Of a stretch of DNA of 64,000 nucleotides, positions 1 to 8,582 are shown in pieces. The notes beneath the pieces are model-generated. The model was not told where the DNA came from and made no database searches. It worked only from the letters and a program-made list of their open reading frames with translations. The stretch's first letter is position 1. Every line of letters starts with the position of its first letter. The stretch is from assembly GCA_002483085.1 (NCBI GenBank), contig DLHF01000062.1, positions 86,230 through 150,229 of the forward strand, written 5' to 3'. Source of the stretch: Ignavibacteria bacterium UBA7675 (GTDB lineage Bacteria > Bacteroidota > Ignavibacteria > Kapaibacteriales > UB7675). The translations under genes and the position numbers were made by a program.

Positions 1-111
1 ACATGTGGGGAACACCGTGAAGCGCATAGTCCGAGGCATCGAGCATGCTAGTAAGCATTGAAGCTTACAAAGCTACCGGCGGGACATATCGTTGTCCGAC
101 ATGCTATCTCT

Positions 112-144
112 TATTTCACAACATTCAATCCAATCTACACTACT
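112..144 (+). promoter_or_regulatory. Leader shared by the two tandem subtilisin genes
   Basis: The 33 bases before the start codon match the 27 bases before the paralogue at 4784 (4757-4783): TATTTCACAACATT, then an optional six-base insertion CAATCC, then AATCTACACTACT joined to ATG. There is no purine-rich Shine-Dalgarno site in either. The identity stops abruptly upstream. It is either duplicated with the gene or retained as a 5' untranslated control segment. Confidence 0.5.
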
Positions 145-3100
145 ATGAAAAATCTTTTGCACAACTTGTGCATAGCAGCAGTTGTTTTTCTGGGAGCTGC
201 TATGTGGTTACCAGCTCAGGAGTGCTATACACCGCTTGAGTGGATTCCCAAAAACTATGTATCGAACTTAGACCGCAACAAAAACTTTGTTGACGACGAA
301 ATCGACGCAATGCCAGCGGGCTCGACAATCAACGTGCTGCTGTGCTTGAACTCTTGCGCCCGGGACTACGACATACAGCGTTTTGCCGGATTCGGCATAC
401 TGGGTTATCGCAGCAAATACATTTCTATTATCGAGCTAAAAGACATATCGGTCGAAGCAGCGCAACTGCTCGGGCAGGACGAGCGAGTGGCAATGGTAGA
501 GCTCGAACGCGAAGTAGAGCCATCGCTAGATGTAAGCATGCCCGCCGCCAAGATACGCACCAGCACGACCTACAGCGGCGCCAATATTGAGGATGTTTAT
601 CCGAGCATCGACGGCTCGGGAGTAACAATTGCTATTATAGACTCGGGCGTAGACAACGAACCTGCGAGCTCGACAAGCGGCACCGTGCACTCGGCATTTC
701 CAGCGTGGAAATACGTAGCCGGATACGACGCTATCAACAACATTGAGACCGATCCCGACGACATGATGGGGCACGGTACCCATGTGGCTGGCATTGCGCT
801 GGGCACACAAGCGACCTACCGGGGTGCGGCATCAGGAGCGAAACTGGTAGATATACAAATATTTGCCACGGGCGGCGCTTCCGATGCTGTGGTGCTAGCA
901 GCATTCGACAAGGTCATCGAGCGCCGTGTAGCGTGGGGTATCGACGTTGTGAATATGAGCTTTGGCAAAGGTATTCCTTCCGATGGAACTGATGCTCTCT
1001 CGCAGGCGACCAACCGCATCGTGCGCGAAGGTGTATTTGTAGCGGTAGCAGCCGGGAACTGTGGCTGCCTGATGATAGGCCCTCCAGGCGCTGCCGACTT
1101 CGCCATGACAGTTGCAAGCGCATACGACCAGACAACGGTGACACGCACCGATGATATCATCTCGTGGTATTCCAGCTATGGCCCCCGAACAAACGACGGC
1201 GATGGAATAACCGAAGATGAACAAAAACCCGATATCACCGCATACGGACAGGACATCCACTCGGCGCAATTCAACACAACAAACGGCAATGTGGACATGA
1301 GCGGAACATCGATGGCTACGCCGCAAGTAGCAGGGCTGGCGGCGCTGATATTAGAAGCAAACCCCGGCATGGACCCACTCTCTGTAAAAGAACTTATCGA
1401 GCGCACAGCCGAGGACTTCGGCACACCGGGCTGGGATGCGTACTTCGGCCACGGTATTATCGATGGCTTTAAAGCTGTGGATGAAGTAGTTGTACACCCG
1501 GTATCCGACGTGCAATTTGATACATACTGCTGGAAACCCGGCAGTCCTGCCTGGTATCTTTCGCCCGACCTCTATCCCTCGAATCCCAGCGTGATAGAGG
1601 GTTCCACCAATGCTGTGGTAGTGGTAGTGCGGAACGTCGGTACGGCTACGGCTGCCAATGTGAAAGTGCGCGTTGGTATTTATAACTTCAGCAACTCTAC
1701 AGCAGATTTCGATATATGTATGTACAATATACCCAGCATGGCACCGGGCACAACACTTACATTCTCGTGCACGTGGGTACCAGAAGCAGACGGCCTCACT
1801 CCGTCGGTTGTCCATGCGTGTCTGAAAGCATATATCATTTATCCGAACGACACCGATCCGAGCAACAACTGCGCCCAGCACAATGTCAATATTGTGCAAA
1901 CGCACTCGCCTGCCGTATTTAACATGACCGTAGTAAATACTACCGGAAAGCAGGCGGACATGGAAATTGTCACTGACCCACCGGCACAGGAAATCGCAGA
2001 TCGTGGATGGCAGCTCAACATAGCAGATGACAACCAAAAATTTACCATGGGCCCCAATGAGTGCCCCAGAACAGTGACTGTTGAGTTAGAAGCGATACAG
2101 GCCGATTTTCTCGATCAAATGCCTGTCACAATTGCTGTGCGTGCCACCGTAGACGGCGAAGAGCAGGAAATGGGAGGCATGCAGATTGTCGGTGAAAATG
2201 GCAATGGCACACCGCGCCCGCCCGATAAAAAAATCTTTGAGGGCATTAGGCACACAGCTCTTGGCCAAGCACGCCTGAACACAGCTCCGGGCGTACTCAC
2301 GGTATCGGGAACAGGAGCACCAGACGACGGCGATGGTGTAGAAGTGTGGTTAGACCAAGCCGACTTCTGGCAGGGCTGGATAAGCTTCAATCCCGACCTC
2401 ATAGATGACGGCAACAGGATTGTGATTCTGCCGGTTGGCTCTGCCGGAGGCAATCCATCGCAGGTGCATATTACCGACCAGGGCAACCGAGCGCAGCTTT
2501 TTGCTAACTTTATGGTGCCGAATAATTCGCTCAAAGTAGAAGTTTATGATGGCGATCAGTTAGTTGCTGTGCGGCTCAGCTCTCCAGAGGCTTTTGCCAA
2601 TGTAGGGCCGGGTTTAGATGGCATAAGAGTCACACCTTATCGGCGGATAGGCAATAGAGCATCGGCGGAATTTGCGTTCAAAGGGAATGTAGACATCCAG
2701 CTTCTCGCTGCTCCTATTATGACCGTAAGCGGCAACAGGATTGTGGTGACATCAAACCGGCAATCCCCGCTGCCATCGTATATCACAAAAGTGAATATTC
2801 TCGGACAGGGTGTAAGTTCCTTCCAACTGGCCGACGAAGCTGCTGGAGCATTTGAACGCCCGTTCAGAGCCATGGGCAACCCTCTACTCATCTGGGAGGA
2901 CAATGGCAATGCACTCACTGCCAGCCGTGTGAAAGCACGCTCCGCAGTGGGAGCACGGGCAACTGTACCGGCATTACAAAGCTACAGCTTGATATGGGAA
3001 GCTCTCGGCGACCTGCCAATGGGCTCGTCGATTTCAGTATCAGCACGGGGCAATCTGGACGGCCAGACCAACGGCAATCTCGGTTCTGTTTCCGCAACAC

Positions 3101-3792
3101 AGGTAGGTGGTGGAATAAACATGACAGCCGATATGAGAGCCGTTAATGCCAATTCCTACAATGTAGAAATATACAACGACGGAAATCTCGAATACTCGGG
3201 CAATAGCCAAACCGGAGACCTCGGCTTGGTAGGTGCATGGCCAATACGAGGAGGACATGCTGTGAATGAAGAAACAGCCGGCCCCAGCTTCAGGCTTGGC
3301 TGGGAAGACATTACAGACTTTACGCTTTCCGATGGTACTACAGTATCTGGCAACGAGCTCCGCGTTTTGCCCGAAAATGCAGATAATGTACTGCAATCAG
3401 TAACAGAAGTAGGTGTGTACGCTGTTGGCCCGGACGCGCTGAGAATCATCGGCGAAGATGCGTCGAGTAATCTGCCTGTCTCGGTTGGAACTCCTGGCGG
3501 CGATTTGCCTTTCCGCCTGCATCAGAACTATCCCAACCCATTCGACCAACGCACAACGTTTAAATTCGACCTTTTCTCCAATGCCTATGTTGAGCTGGAA
3601 ATCTATAACCTGCTCGGCGAAAAAGTGGCTGGTGTAGTTGCACACGACTTCTCGCGTGGCACCCATGAAGTAGAGTGGAAACGCCCCAATGCATCGCTGC
3701 CCTCGGGTGCGTATATCTACAAGCTGAAAGTACGGCCTGCACAATCGGAGCAAACCTTTGAGCTGCAACGCCAGATGATTATTCTCGACTAA
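145..3792 (+). CDS. Secreted subtilisin-like (S8) serine protease with T9SS sorting domain, copy 1
   Basis: A 1215-residue secreted protease of the subtilase (S8) family. The start at 145 gives a clean signal peptide (MKNLLHNLCIAAVVFLGAA, cleavage near LPAQE); an in-frame ATG at 58 would add 29 residues before it and is less likely. The catalytic triad is complete: Asp about 166 (IIDSGVD), His about 210 (GHGTHVAG) and Ser about 389 (GTSMATPQVAG), with the oxyanion Asn about 305 (AAGNCG). A CARDB-like segment follows (TAANVKVRVGIYNFS), then a long region of beta-rich character, and the last 90 residues are a type A T9SS sorting domain (NYPNPFDQ, LPSGAYIYKLKV). The protein should be exported by Sec, then through the outer membrane by T9SS. 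The gene at 4784 is a full-length paralogue. The physiological substrate is unknown. Confidence 0.93.
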   Translation: MKNLLHNLCIAAVVFLGAAMWLPAQECYTPLEWIPKNYVSNLDRNKNFVDDEIDAMPAGSTINVLLCLNSCARDYDIQRFAGFGILGYRSKYISIIELKDISVEAAQLLGQDERVAMVELEREVEPSLDVSMPAAKIRTSTTYSGANIEDVYPSIDGSGVTIAIIDSGVDNEPASSTSGTVHSAFPAWKYVAGYDAINNIETDPDDMMGHGTHVAGIALGTQATYRGAASGAKLVDIQIFATGGASDAVVLAAFDKVIERRVAWGIDVVNMSFGKGIPSDGTDALSQATNRIVREGVFVAVAAGNCGCLMIGPPGAADFAMTVASAYDQTTVTRTDDIISWYSSYGPRTNDGDGITEDEQKPDITAYGQDIHSAQFNTTNGNVDMSGTSMATPQVAGLAALILEANPGMDPLSVKELIERTAEDFGTPGWDAYFGHGIIDGFKAVDEVVVHPVSDVQFDTYCWKPGSPAWYLSPDLYPSNPSVIEGSTNAVVVVVRNVGTATAANVKVRVGIYNFSNSTADFDICMYNIPSMAPGTTLTFSCTWVPEADGLTPSVVHACLKAYIIYPNDTDPSNNCAQHNVNIVQTHSPAVFNMTVVNTTGKQADMEIVTDPPAQEIADRGWQLNIADDNQKFTMGPNECPRTVTVELEAIQADFLDQMPVTIAVRATVDGEEQEMGGMQIVGENGNGTPRPPDKKIFEGIRHTALGQARLNTAPGVLTVSGTGAPDDGDGVEVWLDQADFWQGWISFNPDLIDDGNRIVILPVGSAGGNPSQVHITDQGNRAQLFANFMVPNNSLKVEVYDGDQLVAVRLSSPEAFANVGPGLDGIRVTPYRRIGNRASAEFAFKGNVDIQLLAAPIMTVSGNRIVVTSNRQSPLPSYITKVNILGQGVSSFQLADEAAGAFERPFRAMGNPLLIWEDNGNALTASRVKARSAVGARATVPALQSYSLIWEALGDLPMGSSISVSARGNLDGQTNGNLGSVSATQVGGGINMTADMRAVNANSYNVEIYNDGNLEYSGNSQTGDLGLVGAWPIRGGHAVNEETAGPSFRLGWEDITDFTLSDGTTVSGNELRVLPENADNVLQSVTEVGVYAVGPDALRIIGEDASSNLPVSVGTPGGDLPFRLHQNYPNPFDQRTTFKFDLFSNAYVELEIYNLLGEKVAGVVAHDFSRGTHEVEWKRPNASLPSGAYIYKLKVRPAQSEQTFELQRQMIILD

Positions 3793-3835
3793 TCTGCATT
3801 ATAGCAACGCTGCTACAGCAGACAAAACCGGCGGA

Positions 3836-3870
3836 CGGCCCGTACTCTATGAGTACGGGCCGTTTTTTTT
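3836..3870 (+). terminator. Rho-independent terminator after subtilisin copy 1
   Basis: A perfect 12-bp stem (CGGCCCGTACTC / GAGTACGGGCCG) with a TAT loop is followed by eight T residues, 44 bases past the stop codon. This is a textbook intrinsic terminator and implies the two subtilisin genes are transcribed separately. Confidence 0.9.
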
Positions 3871-4783
3871 GCGAATAAGCATTCTTCCTACCCGGAAAGC
3901 AGAACTTTTCCTATATAAGATTCAGTGTTTCTCCTATGGTTTCCGCCCACAGTTCATTGTAAATTGATAGCGAATTACTGGTATTGCTTCTTTATCCCAC
4001 GGTAGACAATACCTGGTACTCATTCAATCACACATACTATACCGCCGAAACAATCTTTATTTTGTCTTCGGCATATTCTTCACTTACTTATAGCAGAAAG
4101 CTCTGCTTTTGTGGCAGTCGATATCGTATTGGGAACAGAACTGGTACGCGTGTGCTGTAGGAGCCTCTTCTACTACAGCATACCAGTCCACAAGCAGAGA
4201 AACGGGCAGATATATCAGGGGATATGCCACATCCAATGGAGGTGGCTACGCACATGTTATAGCTATGGATGCGGGCACTATAGTGGCTCTATATACGGCG
4301 GGGAGCGCCGTGTATGATCATATATCGGGGCTCCGCTTTCACAAAGAGATTGCTTGCAGTTCATGGTGTAGCCAGAGCATGGCACGAGCGCCGATACGGT
4401 GCATGCTTGGCTGCTGTCACTGGTTCTTCGTCTGTACATTATTAGGGCAACCAATCGCAGTCGGATCCAGCCAACTACACGACAGTAGTGCAGCACGATG
4501 CTCTCGCATCATTGCTAAAGCAACTCAAACACGAGGAAAAAACTGGGACGCAGTGCGAACCCGTGTTCATGAACTTACCGTATTCCGTTGAGCATGAGGC
4601 AAGACAGTTCTACAAAACAGTAATGCACGTAAACGACCATAAGGACTACGTACCCGCCGGTGGGAAGCGCCGTACATAGCCTAAAGCACCGTTATAGGCT
4701 CTCCCGACATTGCCTTACGGCATTGCATCGGCAGAGTATTTTGGACAGGCGTATTGTATTTCACAACATTAATCTACACTACT
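3871..4783. other. Intergenic stretch between the two subtilisins, no convincing gene
   Basis: About 900 bases lie between the terminator of the first subtilisin and the start of the second. Reading frames of up to 160 codons occur (4109-4591 is the longest), but their translations resemble no family, are rich in Cys, Ser and Tyr, and overlap a degenerate copy of the dispersed repeat at 4379-4425. Short internal echoes such as TATATCAGGGG and ATATATCGGGG are present. It looks like decayed DNA plus the upstream region of the second protease gene. Confidence 0.5.
4379..4425 (+). repeat. Dispersed hairpin repeat, degenerate copy J
   Basis: The sequence ATGGCACGAGCGCC, then TTGGCTGCTGTCACTGGT, matches the repeat consensus GTGGCACGGGCGTC ... 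TTGGTCGCTGTCACCGGTCGCA with several substitutions and the same spacing. It lies on the same strand as the downstream subtilisin gene, 359 bases before its start. It is the most decayed but one of the ten copies. Confidence 0.55.
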
Positions 4784-7700
4784 ATGAAAAAGCTTTTGTA
4801 CCAGCTAGGTATTGCAGCAATGATTTTTCTGGGCACATCGGCGTATCTGTCGGCCCAAGAGTGCTACACACCGATAGAATGGATTCCCAAAAACTATGTA
4901 TCGAATTTAGATCGCAACAAAAACTTTGTTGACGACGCAATCGACGCGATGCATCCAGACAAAACCGTGGACATTATCCTGTGTCTGAATTCTTGCGCTT
5001 CGCAAACCGACATGGATCGCTTTAAAGAACGCCTCGGGGTGGGTGTTACTCATCGCAGCCCGTATCTTTCTATTGTTATCTACGAAGGTGTAACTGTAGC
5101 AGCAGCCGTAGCACTTGGCAAAGACGGGCGGGTAGCAATGGTAGAGCTCGTGCGCGAGGCTGAGTTCACCAACGACGTATCTGTGCGCGCTGCAAAAATC
5201 CGGTCCAGCGCAGACTATTCTGGAGCCAATGTAGAAGATGTGCATCCAGCTATTACAGGGGCAGGTATCAACATTGCTATTATGGATTCCGGCGTAGACA
5301 ACATCCCTGCGGGCGGTGGAACAGGACATGAATCGTTCCCCGCGTGGAAATATGTGGCTGGCTATGATGCCGTCCCGGATATAGAAATGGATCCCGACGA
5401 CGACCACAGCCACGGAACACACGTAGCAGGTATTGCGCTTGGCACCGGAGGCGTAAGTGGCACGTATCGCGGCAATGCTCCGGGTGCGGGCCTTGTAGAC
5501 ATTAGAATTGGCGGGATTGGCGGGATTCCTACAGCCGCCATATTTAGAGGTTATGATAAAATTATCGAGCGCAGAGTAGCTTGGGGCATTAAAGTTGTAA
5601 ATATGAGCTTTAGGGCTGGAGTGCACTCCAACGGCACCGACGCTCACTCGCAAATGGTAAACCGCATCGTCCGAGAAGGTGTTGTGGTTGCAATTGCGGC
5701 GTCGAACGACGGCCCTGCCAACTCTATTCCTCCGCCCGCTGCAGCCGACTTCGCGATTACTGTTGCAAGCGCATTCGACCAAGGCACAATCCAGCGCATT
5801 GGCGATGTGATCTCCGGCTATTCCAGCCGTGGCCCGCGCCTGAACGACGGCGATGGCATCACAGAAGATGAGCAGAAGCCTGATGTTACAGCCTATGGCC
5901 AGACCATTCACTCGGCGCAATTCAACACAACCTCGGGCTATGTAGATATGAGCGGTACATCCATGGCATCGCCGCAGGTAGCAGGGCTGGCAGCACTCAT
6001 TTTACAGGCTAATCCCGGCATGGATCCTCTCTCGGTAAAAGATCTGATTGAAAGCACTGCCGAAGACTTTGGTGCACCAGGCTGGGACATAGAGTTCGGC
6101 CATGGAATTATCAACGGATTTACGGCTGTCGACCAAGTAATTTCGTCCTTGCAAACCGATATAGCATTCAACGACTACTGCGGCAATCCGGCCAATCCGC
6201 AATGGTGGCTTTCCACAGATGTTGTTCCTCAAAACCCCAGTGTTATCGAAGGAACAGCCAATGGCGTAACCGTTACCATTTACAACAATGGAGCGACGAC
6301 AGCCCTCAATGTAAAAGTGCGCGTGGGGATCTACAATTTTAGTAACTCCACTGCCGACTTCGATATCTGCATGCACAATATTGCTGTACTACCGCCGGGC
6401 CCTTATACCTTTACTTGTCCGTGGACACCCGAAGCCGACGGCCTGACTCCATCGGTTGTACACGCGTGTTTGAAGGCGTATATCATTTATCCCAGCGATA
6501 CCGATCCTTCCAACAACTGCGCTCAGCACAATGTGAATATCCAGCAAACACACTCGCCTGCGCTTTTCCACATGACAGTGGTAAACCCCACAGGCGAAGA
6601 AGCTCTGATGGAGATCGTCACCGATCCACCAGCAGAAAAGCTCGAAGCGCAAGGCTGGAAGCTGACCACAGAGAAAACCTCGTTCCGAATGGGTGCGAAC
6701 GAATGTCCCAAAACAGTGACCATAGCGATGGAAGCTGTTGGGCAAAACCCGGCCAAAGAAATTCCGGTCAATATCACAATACAACGCAGGAAAGGGCAAG
6801 AGACGGAGATACTTGGCGGTGTGCAAATGATAGGCCAGAACGGCAACGGAACACCGCGCCCACCCGATAAAGCTGTGTTTGCAGGCATACGTCATACATC
6901 GCTCGGACAAGCGCGTCTGCACTCGGCTCCGGCACGCCTCACAGTATCTGATATCGGCGAGAAAGGCAATGATGGCGTAGAAGCTTGGCTTGGCCAAGCA
7001 AATTTCTGGCGAGGCACTCTGGAAGAATTCAACACAGAACAGATACGAGATCGCGGCTTTATTTCCTTCTCGCCACGAGGCATGGTCGATGGCAAAGAGA
7101 ATGCGAAAATAGCTGAAATGAGAATAACAAACGTAGAGGGCAAAGCCCAGTTTTCCTCCGATTTTCAGACCGGCTCTATGCGACTCATCATCGAAGTTTA
7201 TCGAGGTAGCGAGCTTGTCGACACAAGGTTGAATTCCGACGGTGCTTTTGCTAATGTGCAATCGCCATCCGGCATTCAAATTACGCCTTTCCGCAGCAAA
7301 GATGGCACAACCTACGGCGAAGTTGGATTTGGTACGCCCGTAGAAATCGAGGCATTAGGATCAACTTCTTCCACAATAGTAACTGGCGATAGAATTGTAG
7401 TCTATCCCCGCACGCAGCCCGCTCTGCCTTCGTATGTAGAAAAAGCAGAAATTCTCTCCAACTGCGGAGCTGATTTTGCGCTCACCGGCGAGGCTGGCGG
7501 AGCCTACCAACGCCCGTTCCGGTCTATGGGCAACCCCGTACTCGACTGGTCGGAAAGCGGAAAGCTACTTACGGCAAGCCGCGTAACAGCGCGCTCGGCA
7601 GTGGGCGTAACGGCGGAAGTTCCGGATCTGAAAAGCTATCAGCTCACGTGGTCGGCAGCAGACATGGACAAAGTTCCGACAGGGGCACAGCTCTCGCTTG

Positions 7701-8452
7701 CAGCTCGCGGTCGTCTGGCCGAAGCTGATGATTCCGACTTGGGCTCTGTATCTGCAACACGCGTGCCCAGCGGTGCACAGATTACAGCAGACTTCGCGCA
7801 GCTCGGTGTGAACTCGTACACCGCACTGATCTACAACGATGGCCAAATGGTATATGAACAACGCGATCTCAAAGGGATCATTTCCACAGCAGGTAACTGG
7901 CCGAATAGAGGTGGTATCGTTGTGGAAAAATCCACAGGCGGCATGGGCTATGTCATGGGATGGCCGGAAAAAACAGCGTTTGCACTGGCTGATGATGTCG
8001 TGGTGGAAGGCAATGAGATTCACATTCTTCCTGAAAATATGAATCAGCCGCTCTCGTCGATATCGCAATTAGGTGTGTATGCTGTAGGGATGGACAAATT
8101 GCAGATCATCGGCGAAGAATCAACCAGCGCGATCCCAGTATCGGTTGGCACACCCGAACAAGAACGGCACTTCCGGTTGTATCAAAACTACCCCAATCCG
8201 TTCGACCAGCACACGATATTCAAATTCGATCTGTTTTCCTCTGCTTATGTCGAACTGGAAATCTACAACCTGCTCGGCGAAAAAGTGGCGAGCGTAACAG
8301 CACGCGAATTTGCCCAAGGAACACATGAAGTAGAGTGGAAACGCCCCAATACATCGCTGCCCTCGGGTGCCTACATCTACAGAATGAAAGTACGGCCTGT
8401 GCATTCAGATCAGACCTTCGAGCTACAGCGCCAAATGGTGATTCTCGACTAA
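4784..8452 (+). CDS. Secreted subtilisin-like (S8) serine protease with T9SS sorting domain, copy 2
   Basis: A 1222-residue paralogue of the protease at 145, collinear over its whole length. The start at 4784 gives the signal peptide MKKLLYQLGIAAMIFLGTSA. The triad is Asp about 168 (IMDSGVD), His about 210 (SHGTHVAG) and Ser about 393 (GTSMASPQVAG); the oxyanion region reads AASNDG rather than AAGNCG, keeping the Asn. The CARDB-like middle and the type A T9SS tail (NYPNPFDQ, LPSGAYIYRMKV) are retained. Divergence is greatest at residues 700-900, with insertions and deletions, while the N-terminal segment (WIPKNYVSNLDRNKNFVDD) and the sorting domain are nearly identical. Tandem duplication followed by divergence of the middle domain is the simplest history. 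Substrate unknown. Confidence 0.93.
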   Translation: MKKLLYQLGIAAMIFLGTSAYLSAQECYTPIEWIPKNYVSNLDRNKNFVDDAIDAMHPDKTVDIILCLNSCASQTDMDRFKERLGVGVTHRSPYLSIVIYEGVTVAAAVALGKDGRVAMVELVREAEFTNDVSVRAAKIRSSADYSGANVEDVHPAITGAGINIAIMDSGVDNIPAGGGTGHESFPAWKYVAGYDAVPDIEMDPDDDHSHGTHVAGIALGTGGVSGTYRGNAPGAGLVDIRIGGIGGIPTAAIFRGYDKIIERRVAWGIKVVNMSFRAGVHSNGTDAHSQMVNRIVREGVVVAIAASNDGPANSIPPPAAADFAITVASAFDQGTIQRIGDVISGYSSRGPRLNDGDGITEDEQKPDVTAYGQTIHSAQFNTTSGYVDMSGTSMASPQVAGLAALILQANPGMDPLSVKDLIESTAEDFGAPGWDIEFGHGIINGFTAVDQVISSLQTDIAFNDYCGNPANPQWWLSTDVVPQNPSVIEGTANGVTVTIYNNGATTALNVKVRVGIYNFSNSTADFDICMHNIAVLPPGPYTFTCPWTPEADGLTPSVVHACLKAYIIYPSDTDPSNNCAQHNVNIQQTHSPALFHMTVVNPTGEEALMEIVTDPPAEKLEAQGWKLTTEKTSFRMGANECPKTVTIAMEAVGQNPAKEIPVNITIQRRKGQETEILGGVQMIGQNGNGTPRPPDKAVFAGIRHTSLGQARLHSAPARLTVSDIGEKGNDGVEAWLGQANFWRGTLEEFNTEQIRDRGFISFSPRGMVDGKENAKIAEMRITNVEGKAQFSSDFQTGSMRLIIEVYRGSELVDTRLNSDGAFANVQSPSGIQITPFRSKDGTTYGEVGFGTPVEIEALGSTSSTIVTGDRIVVYPRTQPALPSYVEKAEILSNCGADFALTGEAGGAYQRPFRSMGNPVLDWSESGKLLTASRVTARSAVGVTAEVPDLKSYQLTWSAADMDKVPTGAQLSLAARGRLAEADDSDLGSVSATRVPSGAQITADFAQLGVNSYTALIYNDGQMVYEQRDLKGIISTAGNWPNRGGIVVEKSTGGMGYVMGWPEKTAFALADDVVVEGNEIHILPENMNQPLSSISQLGVYAVGMDKLQIIGEESTSAIPVSVGTPEQERHFRLYQNYPNPFDQHTIFKFDLFSSAYVELEIYNLLGEKVASVTAREFAQGTHEVEWKRPNTSLPSGAYIYRMKVRPVHSDQTFELQRQMVILD

Positions 8453-8489
8453 TCTGCAGCACATCGCAACTACAAGTGTATAATCACAA

Positions 8490-8528
8490 CAACAGCCCGT
8501 ACTCAGCGAGTGCGGGCTGTTGCTTTGT
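8490..8528. terminator. Hairpin between convergent protease genes
   Basis: A 15-bp stem (CAACAGCCCGTACTC with GAGTGCGGGCTGTTG, one G-T pair) and a three-base loop lies 37 bases after the second subtilisin and before the convergent gene that ends at 8583. The stem resembles the terminator at 3836. The T tract is short on both strands, so efficiency is uncertain; a bidirectional role is plausible. Confidence 0.65.
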
Positions 8529-8582
8529 ATCGGTGAACGAGCTACAGATGCTCTGTGGCAAATAGAGCATCCCTGCGGGCTA

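Noticed and set aside
4109..4591. 160-codon plus-strand frame in the protease gap
   Set aside because: Overlaps a decayed repeat copy, odd composition, no ribosome site and no family resemblance.
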